From contig NZ_JAQZSG010000011.1 in the NCBI RefSeq assembly GCF_028745515.1, positions 1 through 64,000 on the forward strand: a stretch of 64,000 nucleotides of DNA. Direction: 5' to 3'. Position numbers and translations under genes: made by a program. This stretch comes from Paenibacillus thermotolerans. GTDB taxonomy: Bacteria > Bacillota > Bacilli > Paenibacillales > YIM-B00363. The number at the start of each line of letters is the position of its first letter. Position 1 is the stretch's first letter. Positions 25,396-34,189 of this stretch are shown piece by piece. The notes under the pieces are model-generated. The model made no database searches. It saw only the letters and a list, made by a program, of their open reading frames with translations, and was not told the DNA's origin.

Positions 25396-25743
25396 ATGCA
25401 GTTGATTCATCCGGGCAAGGTTCAGCAAACCATCGATCGATTAAAGGGACGGGAGCTCTTTATTCATCTCGAATTGACGACCGGCGCGTACGCGGCCCAT
25501 TGGGACAGCTCGAAGCATCCGTCCGGCCTGTTCATCAAGAACGCGGTGATTCGGTATTCGCACGGCTCCATCTCGGGGAAAGACGGGCCGTACCGAGTCG
25601 GGTTAAAAACGGATAACGGCTGGATTTATGCCGAAGGCTTGACGCATTGGGAGGAAGAAGACGCGGACCGGCTCATCCTGGAAGGACATGACAGCCAAGG
25701 AAAGCTTGTTGTGGCGCTGATGCTCGGTTCCGAGCCATTTTGA
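25396..25743 (+). CDS. yojF: YojF-family protein (DUF1806)
   Basis: A 115-residue protein with the YojF pattern: an N-terminal LIHPGKVQQTIDRLKGRELFIHLE, then a beta-rich body ending in VVALMLGSEPF. The family is found next to the bacillithiol deacetylase gene bshB2 in Bacillales, as here, 20 bases upstream. Its own biochemical role is not established. ATG 25396 follows AGGGGGA; the frame is open further upstream through a hairpin and is not used. Confidence 0.85.
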   Translation: MQLIHPGKVQQTIDRLKGRELFIHLELTTGAYAAHWDSSKHPSGLFIKNAVIRYSHGSISGKDGPYRVGLKTDNGWIYAEGLTHWEEEDADRLILEGHDSQGKLVVALMLGSEPF

Positions 25744-25763
25744 CGAAGATGAGGTGAGCATTG

Positions 25764-26417
25764 ATGGAAGCACGCATTCTGGTTATACTGCCGCATCCTG
25801 ACGACGAATCGTTCGGATTGTCGGGCACACTGGCAAAGCATATATCTGAGGGAGCCCAAGTTACCTATGCATGCCTTACGCTGGGAGAAATGGGCCGAAA
25901 TATGGGCGTTCCGCCGTTCGCGAACCGGATTACGCTGCCGTCCTTCCGCAAGCTGGAGCTCGAGGCGTCCTGCCGCTGCATCGGCATCAAAGACTTGCGC
26001 CTGCTCGGGTTCCACGACAAGACGCTGGAGTTCGAAGATCCGGAGCTGCTGGACGGTAAAATCGACGAGCTGCTGCGTGAAGTGGAGCCGACGCTTGTTT
26101 ATACGTTTTATCCGGGCTACGCCGTTCACCCCGACCATGACGCATGCGGTGCGGCCGTCATTCGTACGATCGGAAGGCTGCCGGAGGCGAAGCGGCCGGT
26201 CGTGCACTGCATTGCGTTCTCCAAAGATTGCGTCGAGGTATTGGGAGAGCCGGATGTGCTCGTGGATGTGAAGGCATTTTTGAAGCAAAAAACAGGCTCC
26301 ATTCTCGCGCACCGCTCTCAGTTTCAAGTGCCGGAGCTGGCGGGGAACAAAAAGCACGACGATCCGAAGGTCGTTGAGCGATTCGGCAAGGAACGGTTCT
26401 GGACATACCGGTTTTAA
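25764..26417 (+). CDS. bshB2: Bacillithiol biosynthesis deacetylase BshB2
   Basis: A 217-residue zinc-dependent LmbE/PIG-L deacetylase that removes acetate from GlcNAc-malate to give GlcN-malate for bacillithiol synthesis. The zinc motif HPDDE appears in ILPHPDDESFGLSGTLA at the N-terminus, and the third ligand histidine in YAVHPDHDACG (about 118). Its YojF partner and length identify it as BshB2 (YojG) over BshB1. RBS GAGGTGA; ATG 25764 is preferred to the preceding TTG. Confidence 0.9.
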   Translation: MEARILVILPHPDDESFGLSGTLAKHISEGAQVTYACLTLGEMGRNMGVPPFANRITLPSFRKLELEASCRCIGIKDLRLLGFHDKTLEFEDPELLDGKIDELLREVEPTLVYTFYPGYAVHPDHDACGAAVIRTIGRLPEAKRPVVHCIAFSKDCVEVLGEPDVLVDVKAFLKQKTGSILAHRSQFQVPELAGNKKHDDPKVVERFGKERFWTYRF

Positions 26418-26552
26418 GCGACGATAATGGCTGGAGTCATATGAGATTATTCATGCGGCATGACGGAAACTCATGACGTTTACGCACTAATGATCTATGA
26501 CGGTCCCCTTGTACAATGGAGTCAACAAATCCACATACAGGGGGCAATACAT

Positions 26553-27362
26553 ATGAACAGGATTCAAAAATCGATGGTAGCGGCAGTCGCGGCCGTAATG
26601 GCGGTCGGATTGTCGGGGTGCGGCAGCTTCGTCGAGCGGGTGAACGACTCCGTCATGGGAGAAAGTGCGGGGTCGGGCGAATTGGTTTCGCTTGGGCTGA
26701 AGAAGTTCGATGAAACCGAGTTCGACTCCGTCCGAGTGAATACGATGGCTATGACGGTGCAAGTGGAGCGGTCCGAAGGGAGCGAGGCGTCGGCCGAGCT
26801 GTTCGTGGACAAGGCAATCAAGAACGAGTTTACATATTCGGCGGTCTTGAACGGGCGGACGCTGGAGCTGAAGGTGGACGAGGAAACGACGGCGGCTTCA
26901 AAGCGGTCATTCGAAAAGCAACAAGGGCAGCGCAGGCTGGTTGTGAAGCTTCCGGCGAAAAGCTTGGAGAACGTATCCGTCCGTAACGAATTCGGCGAGG
27001 TGGAAGCTGTCGGGCTTGCAGCGGAGCGTCTGGACATCGGTGTGGAGGCCGGTGAAATCCGTGTGCGCGAAGTGAATGCGGAAATGGATCTTCAGGCAGG
27101 CGCCGGCGATATTGAGGCTGACGGAATCGTGCTCCGGCATGATTTGAAGGCGGTGACGGAAGCCGGGCAGGTTCGTGTCAAGCTGTCTGAACAGCCGGAG
27201 GCGGCGAAGCTGATGCTGGGCAGTGAAATGGGCGAGGTGAAGGCGGACCTTGACGGAGTCGATTATACGATCCGGTCGCGGAACGCCGTGGTCGGAACGA
27301 TTGGAAGCGGCGGTCCGAAGCTTCACCTGTCGACGGAGTTGGGCTCCGTAACACTTGAATAG
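26553..27362 (+). CDS. Lipoprotein with DUF4097-like beta-helix domain
   Basis: A 269-residue exported lipoprotein: signal peptide ending at lipobox LSGC (about residue 22), then a body of repeating short beta strands (FGEVEAVGLAAERLDIGVEAGEIRVREVNAEMDLQ...) typical of DUF4097/adhesin-like beta-solenoids. Function unknown; such proteins are thought to sit on the outer face of the membrane. ATG 26553 follows AGGGGG. It has its own terminator and is likely monocistronic. Confidence 0.75.
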   Translation: MNRIQKSMVAAVAAVMAVGLSGCGSFVERVNDSVMGESAGSGELVSLGLKKFDETEFDSVRVNTMAMTVQVERSEGSEASAELFVDKAIKNEFTYSAVLNGRTLELKVDEETTAASKRSFEKQQGQRRLVVKLPAKSLENVSVRNEFGEVEAVGLAAERLDIGVEAGEIRVREVNAEMDLQAGAGDIEADGIVLRHDLKAVTEAGQVRVKLSEQPEAAKLMLGSEMGEVKADLDGVDYTIRSRNAVVGTIGSGGPKLHLSTELGSVTLE

Positions 27363-27370
27363 AAGGAAGG

Positions 27371-27397
27371 CGGCAGCCATGGGCTGCCGTTTTTTTG
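27371..27397 (+). terminator. Intrinsic terminator
   Basis: CGGCAGCC/GGCTGCCG stem with a 3-base loop and seven T residues. Confidence 0.88.
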
Positions 27398-27494
27398 CAT
27401 TGCGAAAAAAACTGGGAATAACTTACCAAAATAATTGCCGTTTCCCGGTGAAAAATGTTCTTATATGGAATTTGCGGATCGAAAGGAGATACCC

Positions 27495-28613
27495 ATGAGG
27501 AGACTGGCGTGTATCGTGATCGTCGTTAGCGCCGTGTTCGGTCTGCTTCCGGACTTCGCCGCTCGGACGGAAGCCTCGGCTCCCAGAAAAGCCGTTATCG
27601 TGGTGAAGGCAACCCCGGAGTCGGACTTAGCCTCTAGCATCGAATTTAAAAATGTCGGCGCGTTGGAGCGTGCGATCCGCGGGGAAGTTAGTGTCCCGAT
27701 GGCGGAAGCTCCGGCATCCGACGCATATTTGATGATGGAGAAGGACGGTACCCGGACCGAATACGTCGTTTACCCGGGAGGGCAGCTGTACGATATTCGG
27801 GCGAGGGCGAAAATCAACTTGAACCGAAAAATCCGAACGGTGCTGCTGTCGTACGTGGATCGGCTGAGAGAGAAGCATTACGGAAACCCGGTACACTGGG
27901 AGGAAGCGGACCGGATCATCCCAAGGAAGTCGGTCATCAAAGTGACGGACATAGAAACGGGGCTCTCTTTCGAGGGGCAGCGCCGGGCCGGCCGGCGGCA
28001 CGCCGACGTTCAACCGCTTACCGCGGCAGATACGGCCGTGATGAAAAAAATTTATGAAGGCAAGTGGAGCTGGAACCGGAAAGCGATCATCGTCGAAACG
28101 GACGGGCGAAGGTTTGCCGCCTCCATGAACGGCATGCCGCACGGGGGCGACGGGATCCCGGGGAACCAATTTTCCGGCCATTTTTGCATTCATTTCCGAG
28201 GCAGCTCGACGCACGGATCGGGCAACGTCGATCCGATGCATCAGCTGATGGTGTATAAAGCGGCGGGCCGATTGGAGCCGTATTTTGCGTCCATGTCCCC
28301 GAATCAGACGATCGATACGTTCTTTGCCGCACTGAACATGGGCGAGCTCCACGTGCTGCGAATGCTGTTTACGCGTACCGATAACGAAAGTCTTGCGTAT
28401 TTTCTGGAGAAGCAGCCGAGGCTGGCGAGCATCAGCGGAGAACCCGAAGGGGCGGAGGCGGATTTGTCGGGAGAGCTCAGCGCGGAGCTGCCGTACGACG
28501 TACGGATCGCATGGGAAAGAGGGGGGAAGGAGAGAGCTGCGTATGTGTTCCATATGAAGCGGCTCGCTTATACCCAAGCTTGGAAAATCGAGCGGGTGGA
28601 GCTGAAGGAATAA
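27495..28613 (+). CDS. Exported protein with a YkuD-like Cys/His motif, function unknown
   Basis: A 372-residue protein with an N-terminal signal peptide (hydrophobic 4-20, cleavage near ARTEASA). The middle (about 185-260) contains MPHGGDGIPGNQFSGHFCIHF with Cys near 231, then STHGSGNVDPMHQ. This layout (HG..., then S-G-H-x-C-I-H) recalls the HG...SHGCIR active site of L,D-transpeptidases, but order and spacing differ and I do not claim the activity. The C-terminal 90 residues form a separate alpha/beta part. ATG 27495 follows AAAGGAGAT. A strong terminator follows. Confidence 0.7.
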   Translation: MRRLACIVIVVSAVFGLLPDFAARTEASAPRKAVIVVKATPESDLASSIEFKNVGALERAIRGEVSVPMAEAPASDAYLMMEKDGTRTEYVVYPGGQLYDIRARAKINLNRKIRTVLLSYVDRLREKHYGNPVHWEEADRIIPRKSVIKVTDIETGLSFEGQRRAGRRHADVQPLTAADTAVMKKIYEGKWSWNRKAIIVETDGRRFAASMNGMPHGGDGIPGNQFSGHFCIHFRGSSTHGSGNVDPMHQLMVYKAAGRLEPYFASMSPNQTIDTFFAALNMGELHVLRMLFTRTDNESLAYFLEKQPRLASISGEPEGAEADLSGELSAELPYDVRIAWERGGKERAAYVFHMKRLAYTQAWKIERVELKE

Positions 28614-28615
28614 GA

Positions 28616-28648
28616 GAAGGCCAGCCGTGGGGGCTGGCCTTCGTTGTT
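28616..28648. terminator. Intrinsic terminator between convergent genes
   Basis: GAAGGCCAGCC pairs perfectly with GGCTGGCCTTC around a 5-base loop. The minus strand gene ends 23 bases further on, so it may serve both directions. Confidence 0.8.
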
Positions 28649-28670
28649 CTTACGAGCCGGGCTCGGGAGT

Positions 28671-31046
28671 TTATTCGCCGGCATACATTACCGTTGTGAA
28701 CCATGTAAACTCGATTTCCGCGCTTTGTCCCGCCGAATTCGTCGCGGTGATGGTGACTGCGCATTCAACCGTTTCGCCGGCATGGGCATCCGCAAAAGAG
28801 ATGGTCCCCGTTATTTTCCCGGTTTCCGATTGGATCGTCAGCCCGGGCGGAAGTCCGACGGCGGTATAAGTGATCGGTCGGTTGGAAGCGGCGGCAATCG
28901 TCAGTGAAATCGGATCGCCCGGAATAGGGACGTCATTCTCATCGAGATACATTGTCGTATGTTGGTCAAAATCGCCTTCGCCAAATACGGGCGGTGTCGG
29001 CTCATCCATAATAACCTCAACCATCTTTACCTTCCACACGAACTCCAAAACCGCGCTCTGCCCCGCGGTATTCGTCGCGGTAACCGTAACGCCAAAATCG
29101 ACCCACACGTTGAATCCGGCGTCGATGGCCGCCGTGTCGATCGTACCCGCGATCATTCCCGTCGAAGGATTCATCGTCAGGCCCGGCGGCAGCCCGCTCG
29201 CGGAATACGTAATGCTGCGATTGGAGACGGCCGTAATCTGCAACGAAACCGGCTGCACCGCAGGGGACGGCAATCCGTACGTATTGACCGTAACCGTAGT
29301 TTCCGGACCGGAAACGCTTAAGAACACCGGAGCCGTTGCCGACGTAACCGGCGGTCTCGGAGGCGTATCGACCAGAAACGCGACACTGTCCCATTTCGAA
29401 CTGCCTGCAATGGCGGCGGAGACCGTATTCGAGCCGCTAAGATAGGTGAGGAAGGATGCCTTGACGATTCCTCCCGACACGGTCGTGTTGCTGACGGTCG
29501 CTCCTGAAGATGCGGACCAATTGATCCCTCCGTTATAATCGGAGACCAATATGCCGTTCGAGTCGACGACGCGAGCGGTGAGCGTATACGTTTGCCCGGT
29601 TACCCAGCCGGAGCCCGGCTGGTCGATGACGACGCGGTCGGCGGCACCGGAAACCCCGATCTCCAAGGTGGCGGCCGCGTCCCCCGCTTTGCCGGTTACA
29701 GTGTATTTGCCGCTCTTTTGAGAGACGAACACTCCGCTCGCCGGGTCGACGGACGCATCCGAACTGTTGATTGAGAAGGTAACGTTAGGAACGATGTTGC
29801 CGTAAACGTCAAACCCGGTAATGACGGTGCTTTCCCCCGCCTTAACGGACGGCTTCTGCGCGCCTAGCTTGTGCAAAGCGGCAGGGGTAACCGTTACGTC
29901 GACCGTTCGGGTAAGCTTGCCGCTGGTTAGCGTAAGCTTGCCTTTGCCGGCTTTCGTTCCGGCTTTGAACGTGCCGTCCGCGTACGTGCCGACGTCAGAT
30001 GAGCCTTGAATCGCTTCCCCTTCGATCGCGTTGCCTTCGGCGTCGGTAACGGCTGCCGCTACCTTCACGATTGCGCCTGCCGCCGCGGTAACGCCTTCGG
30101 CTTCGATCGCCGCAGGAGCGCCCGGCTTCCTCTTTATCGTTAGGGTGGACGCTGCCTTATTGCCGGCTTTGTCTAAAGCGGCGACAGTGATCGTATTGTC
30201 GCCGATCGTTAGGCCGACGGCGGCCTTGAACGGACCGTCGCTTACGGTAATCGAGATGCCGTTGACTACTACCGAAGAAGCACCGTTAACAACGCCCGAG
30301 ATGACGACGGATTTTTCAGTGGTTTCAGTCATGGCAAGGGGGTCTACTTTCAAGGAAGGAGGCTCGGTGTCAACGTATTTCGTATAAATGGTTTTGCCCG
30401 CACCCAGATCGTAAGTGTAGAACGCTCGGTCAAAGAGGTAGAACGTTAATCCTCTGGTAGCCGCGGAGTTAGCGGAGGGGTCGATCATATTTTTATCCTC
30501 CGCAGTAATAATGCCAAGCTCAACCGCTTTTTCTAAGTAACTGGAGGGCCAAGCTTGGGTAGTATCGGGCTTTACTCCGAGAAACTTCATTAAGAAAGCG
30601 ACGGCTTGAGCGGGAGTGAGCTTTCCATCCGGGTTAAACGTACCGTCCGGCATTCCGATCGGCTCGCCGCCGGCCTTCTCGACTAACGCTTTCGCCATGG
30701 CAATACTGCCTGATGCCCAGTGGCTTTGCGTATCGGGAAAGGACGGAGCCCCGGTCAGCAGCTTGGCGCTGCTCTCTTGGCCGAATGCCCGAACGATGAC
30801 CGTAACCAGTTCCGCACGCGTCAAATTGCCATTCAGCGCCAGATCGCCGTCTCCCCTCCCTTGAATCAATTTCAGAGATGACATTCTTTGCGCGGCAGTT
30901 TCGGCGGTTGTCGGTTCATATGCCGCATGCGCCGCCGGACCGGATTCCGGACTGACGCACACGACAGCCAGCAGCATCGCCGCCGGTATGCACAGCAAGA
31001 GCAGCTTGCGGAAGACAACATGCAAACGTTGACTGAAAATAAACAT
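28671..31046 (-). CDS. S-layer-homology protein with Ig-like repeats
   Basis: A 791-residue secreted surface protein. A signal peptide ends near AHAAYEP. Three SLH modules (about 38-165) should bind pyruvylated wall polymer: NGNLTRAELVTVIVRAFG, DGKLTPAQAVAFLMKFLG and a weaker third. Then come Ig-like modules (Big/bacterial Ig, about 200-560) and two C-terminal putative-Ig (He_PIG) repeats, each with the core PITYTA-x-GLPPGLT or SITYSASGLPPGLT followed by an I-x-GTI strand. ATG 31046 is chosen for AGGAGGT just upstream (spacing is short). Probable adhesin or structural protein; ligand unknown. Confidence 0.85.
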   Translation of the reverse strand: MFIFSQRLHVVFRKLLLLCIPAAMLLAVVCVSPESGPAAHAAYEPTTAETAAQRMSSLKLIQGRGDGDLALNGNLTRAELVTVIVRAFGQESSAKLLTGAPSFPDTQSHWASGSIAMAKALVEKAGGEPIGMPDGTFNPDGKLTPAQAVAFLMKFLGVKPDTTQAWPSSYLEKAVELGIITAEDKNMIDPSANSAATRGLTFYLFDRAFYTYDLGAGKTIYTKYVDTEPPSLKVDPLAMTETTEKSVVISGVVNGASSVVVNGISITVSDGPFKAAVGLTIGDNTITVAALDKAGNKAASTLTIKRKPGAPAAIEAEGVTAAAGAIVKVAAAVTDAEGNAIEGEAIQGSSDVGTYADGTFKAGTKAGKGKLTLTSGKLTRTVDVTVTPAALHKLGAQKPSVKAGESTVITGFDVYGNIVPNVTFSINSSDASVDPASGVFVSQKSGKYTVTGKAGDAAATLEIGVSGAADRVVIDQPGSGWVTGQTYTLTARVVDSNGILVSDYNGGINWSASSGATVSNTTVSGGIVKASFLTYLSGSNTVSAAIAGSSKWDSVAFLVDTPPRPPVTSATAPVFLSVSGPETTVTVNTYGLPSPAVQPVSLQITAVSNRSITYSASGLPPGLTMNPSTGMIAGTIDTAAIDAGFNVWVDFGVTVTATNTAGQSAVLEFVWKVKMVEVIMDEPTPPVFGEGDFDQHTTMYLDENDVPIPGDPISLTIAAASNRPITYTAVGLPPGLTIQSETGKITGTISFADAHAGETVECAVTITATNSAGQSAEIEFTWFTTVMYAGE

Positions 31047-31128
31047 GCACCTCCTATAAAAACGATCAAAATAAATGCTATTACGTTTCCACTTTATGAC
31101 AGAGTAAGTAGGCGCGCAATAGTGCAAA

Positions 31129-31163
31129 GCAAAAAAAATCGCCGGCGTCTTCGCCGGCGATTT
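31129..31163 (-). terminator. Intrinsic terminator of the DUF2512 gene
   Basis: Read on the minus strand, AAATCGCCGGCG pairs with CGCCGGCGATTT around a 4-base loop, ending in eight T residues. Confidence 0.88.
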
Positions 31164-31176
31164 GCCTTGATCGTAG

Positions 31177-31515
31177 TTATCTCTCTTTCAAAACAACATG
31201 TTCGAAATACCGATGGTACCACAGTTCTACAACCCCAACGGCCAACGATATCCAGAACAGATCCGCGTAGCTTAAGTCCCAGTCCATCATCAGCTCTGCG
31301 CCCAGCAAAAATATGTATGCCAGGCCGAAATCGGCGGCTGCGGCCACTACGTTATTGGCGATCCGCAGCACCATCATATCCCCGATAACATAAGCCGTTA
31401 TCGAAAGCGCCAGCGAAGCGACGATCGCTTCCCACAGATTGGCGCCGGAAAGCCATAGCAGCAAAGGGACGGTTACGATGCCGTTCACAAGAAATTTAAC
31501 AACCAACGTTTTCAT
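31177..31515 (-). CDS. DUF2512 (YndM-like) membrane protein
   Basis: A 112-residue protein with four predicted membrane helices, starting MKTLVVKFLVNGIVTVPLLLWLSGA and containing AYVIGDMMVLRIANNVVA, as in the YndM family of Bacillales. The family has no assigned function; homologues are common in spore formers. The RBS on the minus strand is AGGAGGCG. It ends at a strong terminator and is separate from tgl upstream. Confidence 0.8.
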   Translation of the reverse strand: MKTLVVKFLVNGIVTVPLLLWLSGANLWEAIVASLALSITAYVIGDMMVLRIANNVVAAAADFGLAYIFLLGAELMMDWDLSYADLFWISLAVGVVELWYHRYFEHVVLKER

Positions 31516-31577
31516 AGGTCAGCGCCTCCTCATTTGTAACCATTTTTCCCTTGGTGCGGCAAACGCATACAAGCTAT

Positions 31578-31606
31578 GAGCAGCCTTGCGGAGGCGTGCG
31601 AGGCTG
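31578..31606. other. Hairpin downstream of tgl
   Basis: GAGCAGCCT pairs with AGGCTGCTC. There is no T run on either side, so it may be a transcript-end stabiliser and not a full terminator. Confidence 0.4.
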
Positions 31607-31621
31607 CTCTAAGCCGGCCGT

Positions 31622-32458
31622 TTAAAGCGCGAGGTAGGAGGCGGTCCCAATTGCCGCCCGAATGGGGACATCGCCAGTAAGCGGGGGTAACCCCGTTTCA
31701 TCGGGGCGTATCGGGTTACTCTCGGCGAATTGGGACAAATACACATAATCGGGCCGGGTCGCTTGATCGAGCAGGTATGCCGAGGTGACGGCGCCGGGAC
31801 GCCTGTTGGAATTCAGCACCTCTATAATCCGCTCCGCGGTCGAAATACCGATTCCGTGACCGTAATACCGTTCGCCGCCCATATAGATGACATTCTCGCC
31901 TTGCCACTGCGGCGTGCTCGGGCTTACCTCAGGATTGTCGAAGTACAGGCAGTCGCCCGGAATAAACCGGGTCGTCGGTACGGTCCGCAGGCCTAAATCG
32001 CGGTCGGTGTCCCAAGTATACAAATGCGTGCCGGCAAATAGACGGTTGTATTGCGTTTCGCCGATCGAATCCAGGACGGCTTTATAAAAGACGATGACGA
32101 TGGCGGTGGCGCATTCAAAGGCGTACAAGGGGCCGTTAACGTAAATGTCGCGGATCGCATCGGCGGGAGCCCGATCGGGACGAAGGCGGAAGCCGCCGTT
32201 CGGCTCGCGGTCCCAGTACGCCGGATTGCACGCGGACTTCGCAAAGCTCGCAAATCGCGCGCCGCTTGAATTCAAAGCTCTTGCCGCGTTCATAGTCATC
32301 TCGCGCATCCGAAGCTCGAAATTCAACTCCCGGACGCTCGGATATACGAACGGCTCGGGCCTGGCCAGAAGCATTCCGAACAACGCTTGCCTTACCGGCG
32401 AGGCGGCTTGCTGCGCGGAGCTTGGGAGCGTCAAGGACCCGTCGGTCAATCGAATCAT
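31622..32458 (-). CDS. tgl: Protein-glutamine gamma-glutamyltransferase (spore coat)
   Basis: A 278-residue transglutaminase that cross-links spore coat proteins such as GerQ through glutamine-lysine bonds. The catalytic cysteine is in NGPLYAFECATAIVIVFYKAVL at about residue 116, the same number as in B. subtilis Tgl. NPAYWDREPNGGFRL and VIYMGGERYYGHGIGI are further family blocks. GTG 32467 sits inside the RBS (AAGGAGAT), so ATG 32458 is preferred. Expression is expected late in the mother cell; I could not identify a SigK promoter with confidence. Confidence 0.9.
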   Translation of the reverse strand: MIRLTDGSLTLPSSAQQAASPVRQALFGMLLARPEPFVYPSVRELNFELRMREMTMNAARALNSSGARFASFAKSACNPAYWDREPNGGFRLRPDRAPADAIRDIYVNGPLYAFECATAIVIVFYKAVLDSIGETQYNRLFAGTHLYTWDTDRDLGLRTVPTTRFIPGDCLYFDNPEVSPSTPQWQGENVIYMGGERYYGHGIGISTAERIIEVLNSNRRPGAVTSAYLLDQATRPDYVYLSQFAESNPIRPDETGLPPLTGDVPIRAAIGTASYLAL

Positions 32459-32637
32459 GGTTGGCACATCTCCTTTCGTTCTTTACATGATATTCACCCG
32501 GACGGAGGAACGCCCGTTGTCCCGTTCGATATGTACCGTTGTTTTTACACAATTTTAATAATGGCAACGGGAGGAGCGTGAGGGTGAAGAAACGAACATA
32601 TTCTTATCATGACAAAAGTTTGCGAAGGAGCTGAAGT

Positions 32638-33369
32638 TTGCCGATGAATCCGATTGTCGCGCATAGAGGCTGGTCCGGCAAAGCGCCCGAAAATACAATG
32701 GCTGCATTTCGGTTGGCTTTGAGCGACTCAAAAATTGCAGGGATCGAATTGGACGTTCAATTGACGAAGGACGGCGTCCCGGTCGTCATCCACGATTATA
32801 CGGTCGACCGCTGCACTAATGGGAAGGGGATGGTGAAGGACTACACGCTGCAAGAGCTGAGAAAGCTGGACGCCGGATCCTGGTTTGGGAAACAATATGC
32901 CGGCGAACAGGTGCCGACGCTCCATGAAGCGCTTGCGGCGATGAAAGGGAAAGTGTTCGTCAATATCGAACTGAAGTCGCCGGGCGGCATGTACCCCGGA
33001 CTGGAAGAGGAAGCGATCCGCATCGTTCGCGGACTCGGCATGGATCAGGACGTCTACTTTACGTCTTTCGACCATGAGGTAATTCGGGAAGCGAGCCGGC
33101 TGGCGCCGGACATCCGTACGGGGCTGCTGTTCAGCGGCCGCCCCATATTGCTGAAGGAGCAGTTCCGGGCCGCGGGCGCCGCCGTGCTGTCCATCGCATA
33201 CCCGTTCCTGACTCCTGGTTTGGTGGAGGAGGCAAGAGAGAACGGCATCGGCATTATGGCATGGACCGTTGACGTCCCGGAACATATCAAGCTGGTGGCG
33301 CAGCTCGGTTCCGATATTCAAATATGCACGAATGTCCCTGACAGAGCTTTCCAAGCGCTTGGCCGTTGA
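32638..33369 (+). CDS. Glycerophosphodiester phosphodiesterase
   Basis: A 243-residue cytoplasmic GDPD (GlpQ/YqiK-like). The TIM-barrel active site is visible: IVAHRGWSGKAPENTMAAF (His near residue 10), ELDVQLTKDGVPVVIHDYTVDR (about 39-60) and VFVNIELKSP (Glu near 116). It hydrolyses glycerophosphodiesters to glycerol 3-phosphate and alcohol. There is no signal peptide. TTG 32638 is favoured by GAAGGAG eight bases upstream; ATG 32644 is the alternative. Divergent from tgl. Confidence 0.9.
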   Translation: MPMNPIVAHRGWSGKAPENTMAAFRLALSDSKIAGIELDVQLTKDGVPVVIHDYTVDRCTNGKGMVKDYTLQELRKLDAGSWFGKQYAGEQVPTLHEALAAMKGKVFVNIELKSPGGMYPGLEEEAIRIVRGLGMDQDVYFTSFDHEVIREASRLAPDIRTGLLFSGRPILLKEQFRAAGAAVLSIAYPFLTPGLVEEARENGIGIMAWTVDVPEHIKLVAQLGSDIQICTNVPDRAFQALGR

Positions 33370-33436
33370 ATATTTTTCCGCAATCCGCATATAATAAGAA
33401 CATACGTTCCTTATTCGATGCGGGGGTGGAGGCGTG

Positions 33437-33658
33437 GTGTCGATAGCGGCGCTTATGCGTTACGCGGAAGCGGGAAGAACGATCGAAATGATTTATATGG
33501 ATGCGCACCGAAGATTTTCAAGGCGGACGGTGAAGCCCATCGCGCTCGAGGGCGGCAAGCTGAAGGCATACTGTTATACGAGGCGGTGCGTTCGGATATT
33601 TTCCGTGAGCGGCATTTTATCGGCGAGTCCGGCGGTTCGCCGTGCATCCGGGATATAG
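33437..33658 (+). CDS. Short WYL-like protein
   Basis: A 73-residue protein: MSIAALMRYAEAGRTIEMIYMDAHRRFSRRTVKPIALEGGKLKAYCYTRRCVRIFSV... (first residue from GTG). The order R-x-I-x-M-I-Y, S-R-R-x-V-K-P, L-K-A-Y-C, R-x-F recalls the WYL ligand-binding core (I-x-Y ... R-x-V-x-P ... Y-x-x-A-x-C ... R-x-F), here without any HTH. WYL domains bind nucleotides or nucleic acids in regulators, including defence-linked ones. The RBS region GGGGGTGGAGG does not decide between GTG 33434 and 33437. It lies 14 bases before the next gene. Confidence 0.6.
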   Translation: MSIAALMRYAEAGRTIEMIYMDAHRRFSRRTVKPIALEGGKLKAYCYTRRCVRIFSVSGILSASPAVRRASGI

Positions 33659-33672
33659 CGGAGGAATGCTTG

Positions 33673-34047
33673 ATGATCCGTGTATTCGTATACGGCACAT
33701 TATTAACCGGAGGTTCGGCGTACGGGAAGATCGCGTCGTTCGTCCGGTCGGCAAGTCCGGGAGCCGTGCGCGCGTCGCTTGTTTCGGCGGGCGAATACCC
33801 CGCCATGATTCTCGGCTCCGGCGTCGTTCGCGGCGAATGGCTCGAGTGCGAAGAGGCGGCGCTTGCAGTCATGGATGAATGGGAGGACTACTACGGCCCC
33901 GGAGACCCGAGAAACGGATATGAGCGAGTTATGGTTACGGATCTGGACGGAACGAGGTCCGGCTTGGCTTACGTATGGTGCGACGACCGCGGCTGCCCGC
34001 CGATTCCCGGCGGCTCATGGCGCGATCATCTCGCAGGCAAGCAGTAG
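33673..34047 (+). CDS. Gamma-glutamylcyclotransferase-family protein
   Basis: A 124-residue GGCT/AIG2-like protein. The nucleotide-like loop VYGTLLTGGSAYGKI appears at residues 6-20 and the catalytic Glu region is WLECEEAALAVMDEWEDYYGP (about 56-76). The family turns gamma-glutamyl groups into 5-oxoproline or acts on gamma-glutamylamines. ATG 33673 follows GGAGGA; it is preferred to the TTG before it. Probably co-transcribed with the WYL-like gene. Confidence 0.85.
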   Translation: MIRVFVYGTLLTGGSAYGKIASFVRSASPGAVRASLVSAGEYPAMILGSGVVRGEWLECEEAALAVMDEWEDYYGPGDPRNGYERVMVTDLDGTRSGLAYVWCDDRGCPPIPGGSWRDHLAGKQ

Positions 34048-34137
34048 ACAACGGCTCCCGATCTTGCGGATCGGGGGCCGTTTCCTTTGCGATTCGCGCA
34101 TCGAATTCGCCCCTTTGCCGCAGGTTGTTTCGTTTCA

Positions 34138-34167
34138 TTGTACCTTGCCTTCGGATTTCGGTACAAT
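34138..34167 (+). promoter_or_regulatory. Promoter of the DUF2203-copCD unit
   Basis: TTGTAC (34138-34143), 18-bp spacer, TACAAT (34162-34167). Confidence 0.6.
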
Positions 34168-34189
34168 ATGGCATAGGAGGGGACGAGAC

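Noticed and set aside
30031-30387. Plus-strand frames opposite the SLH protein
   Set aside because: Ala/Val/Ser-rich antisense shadows of the Ig-repeat region.
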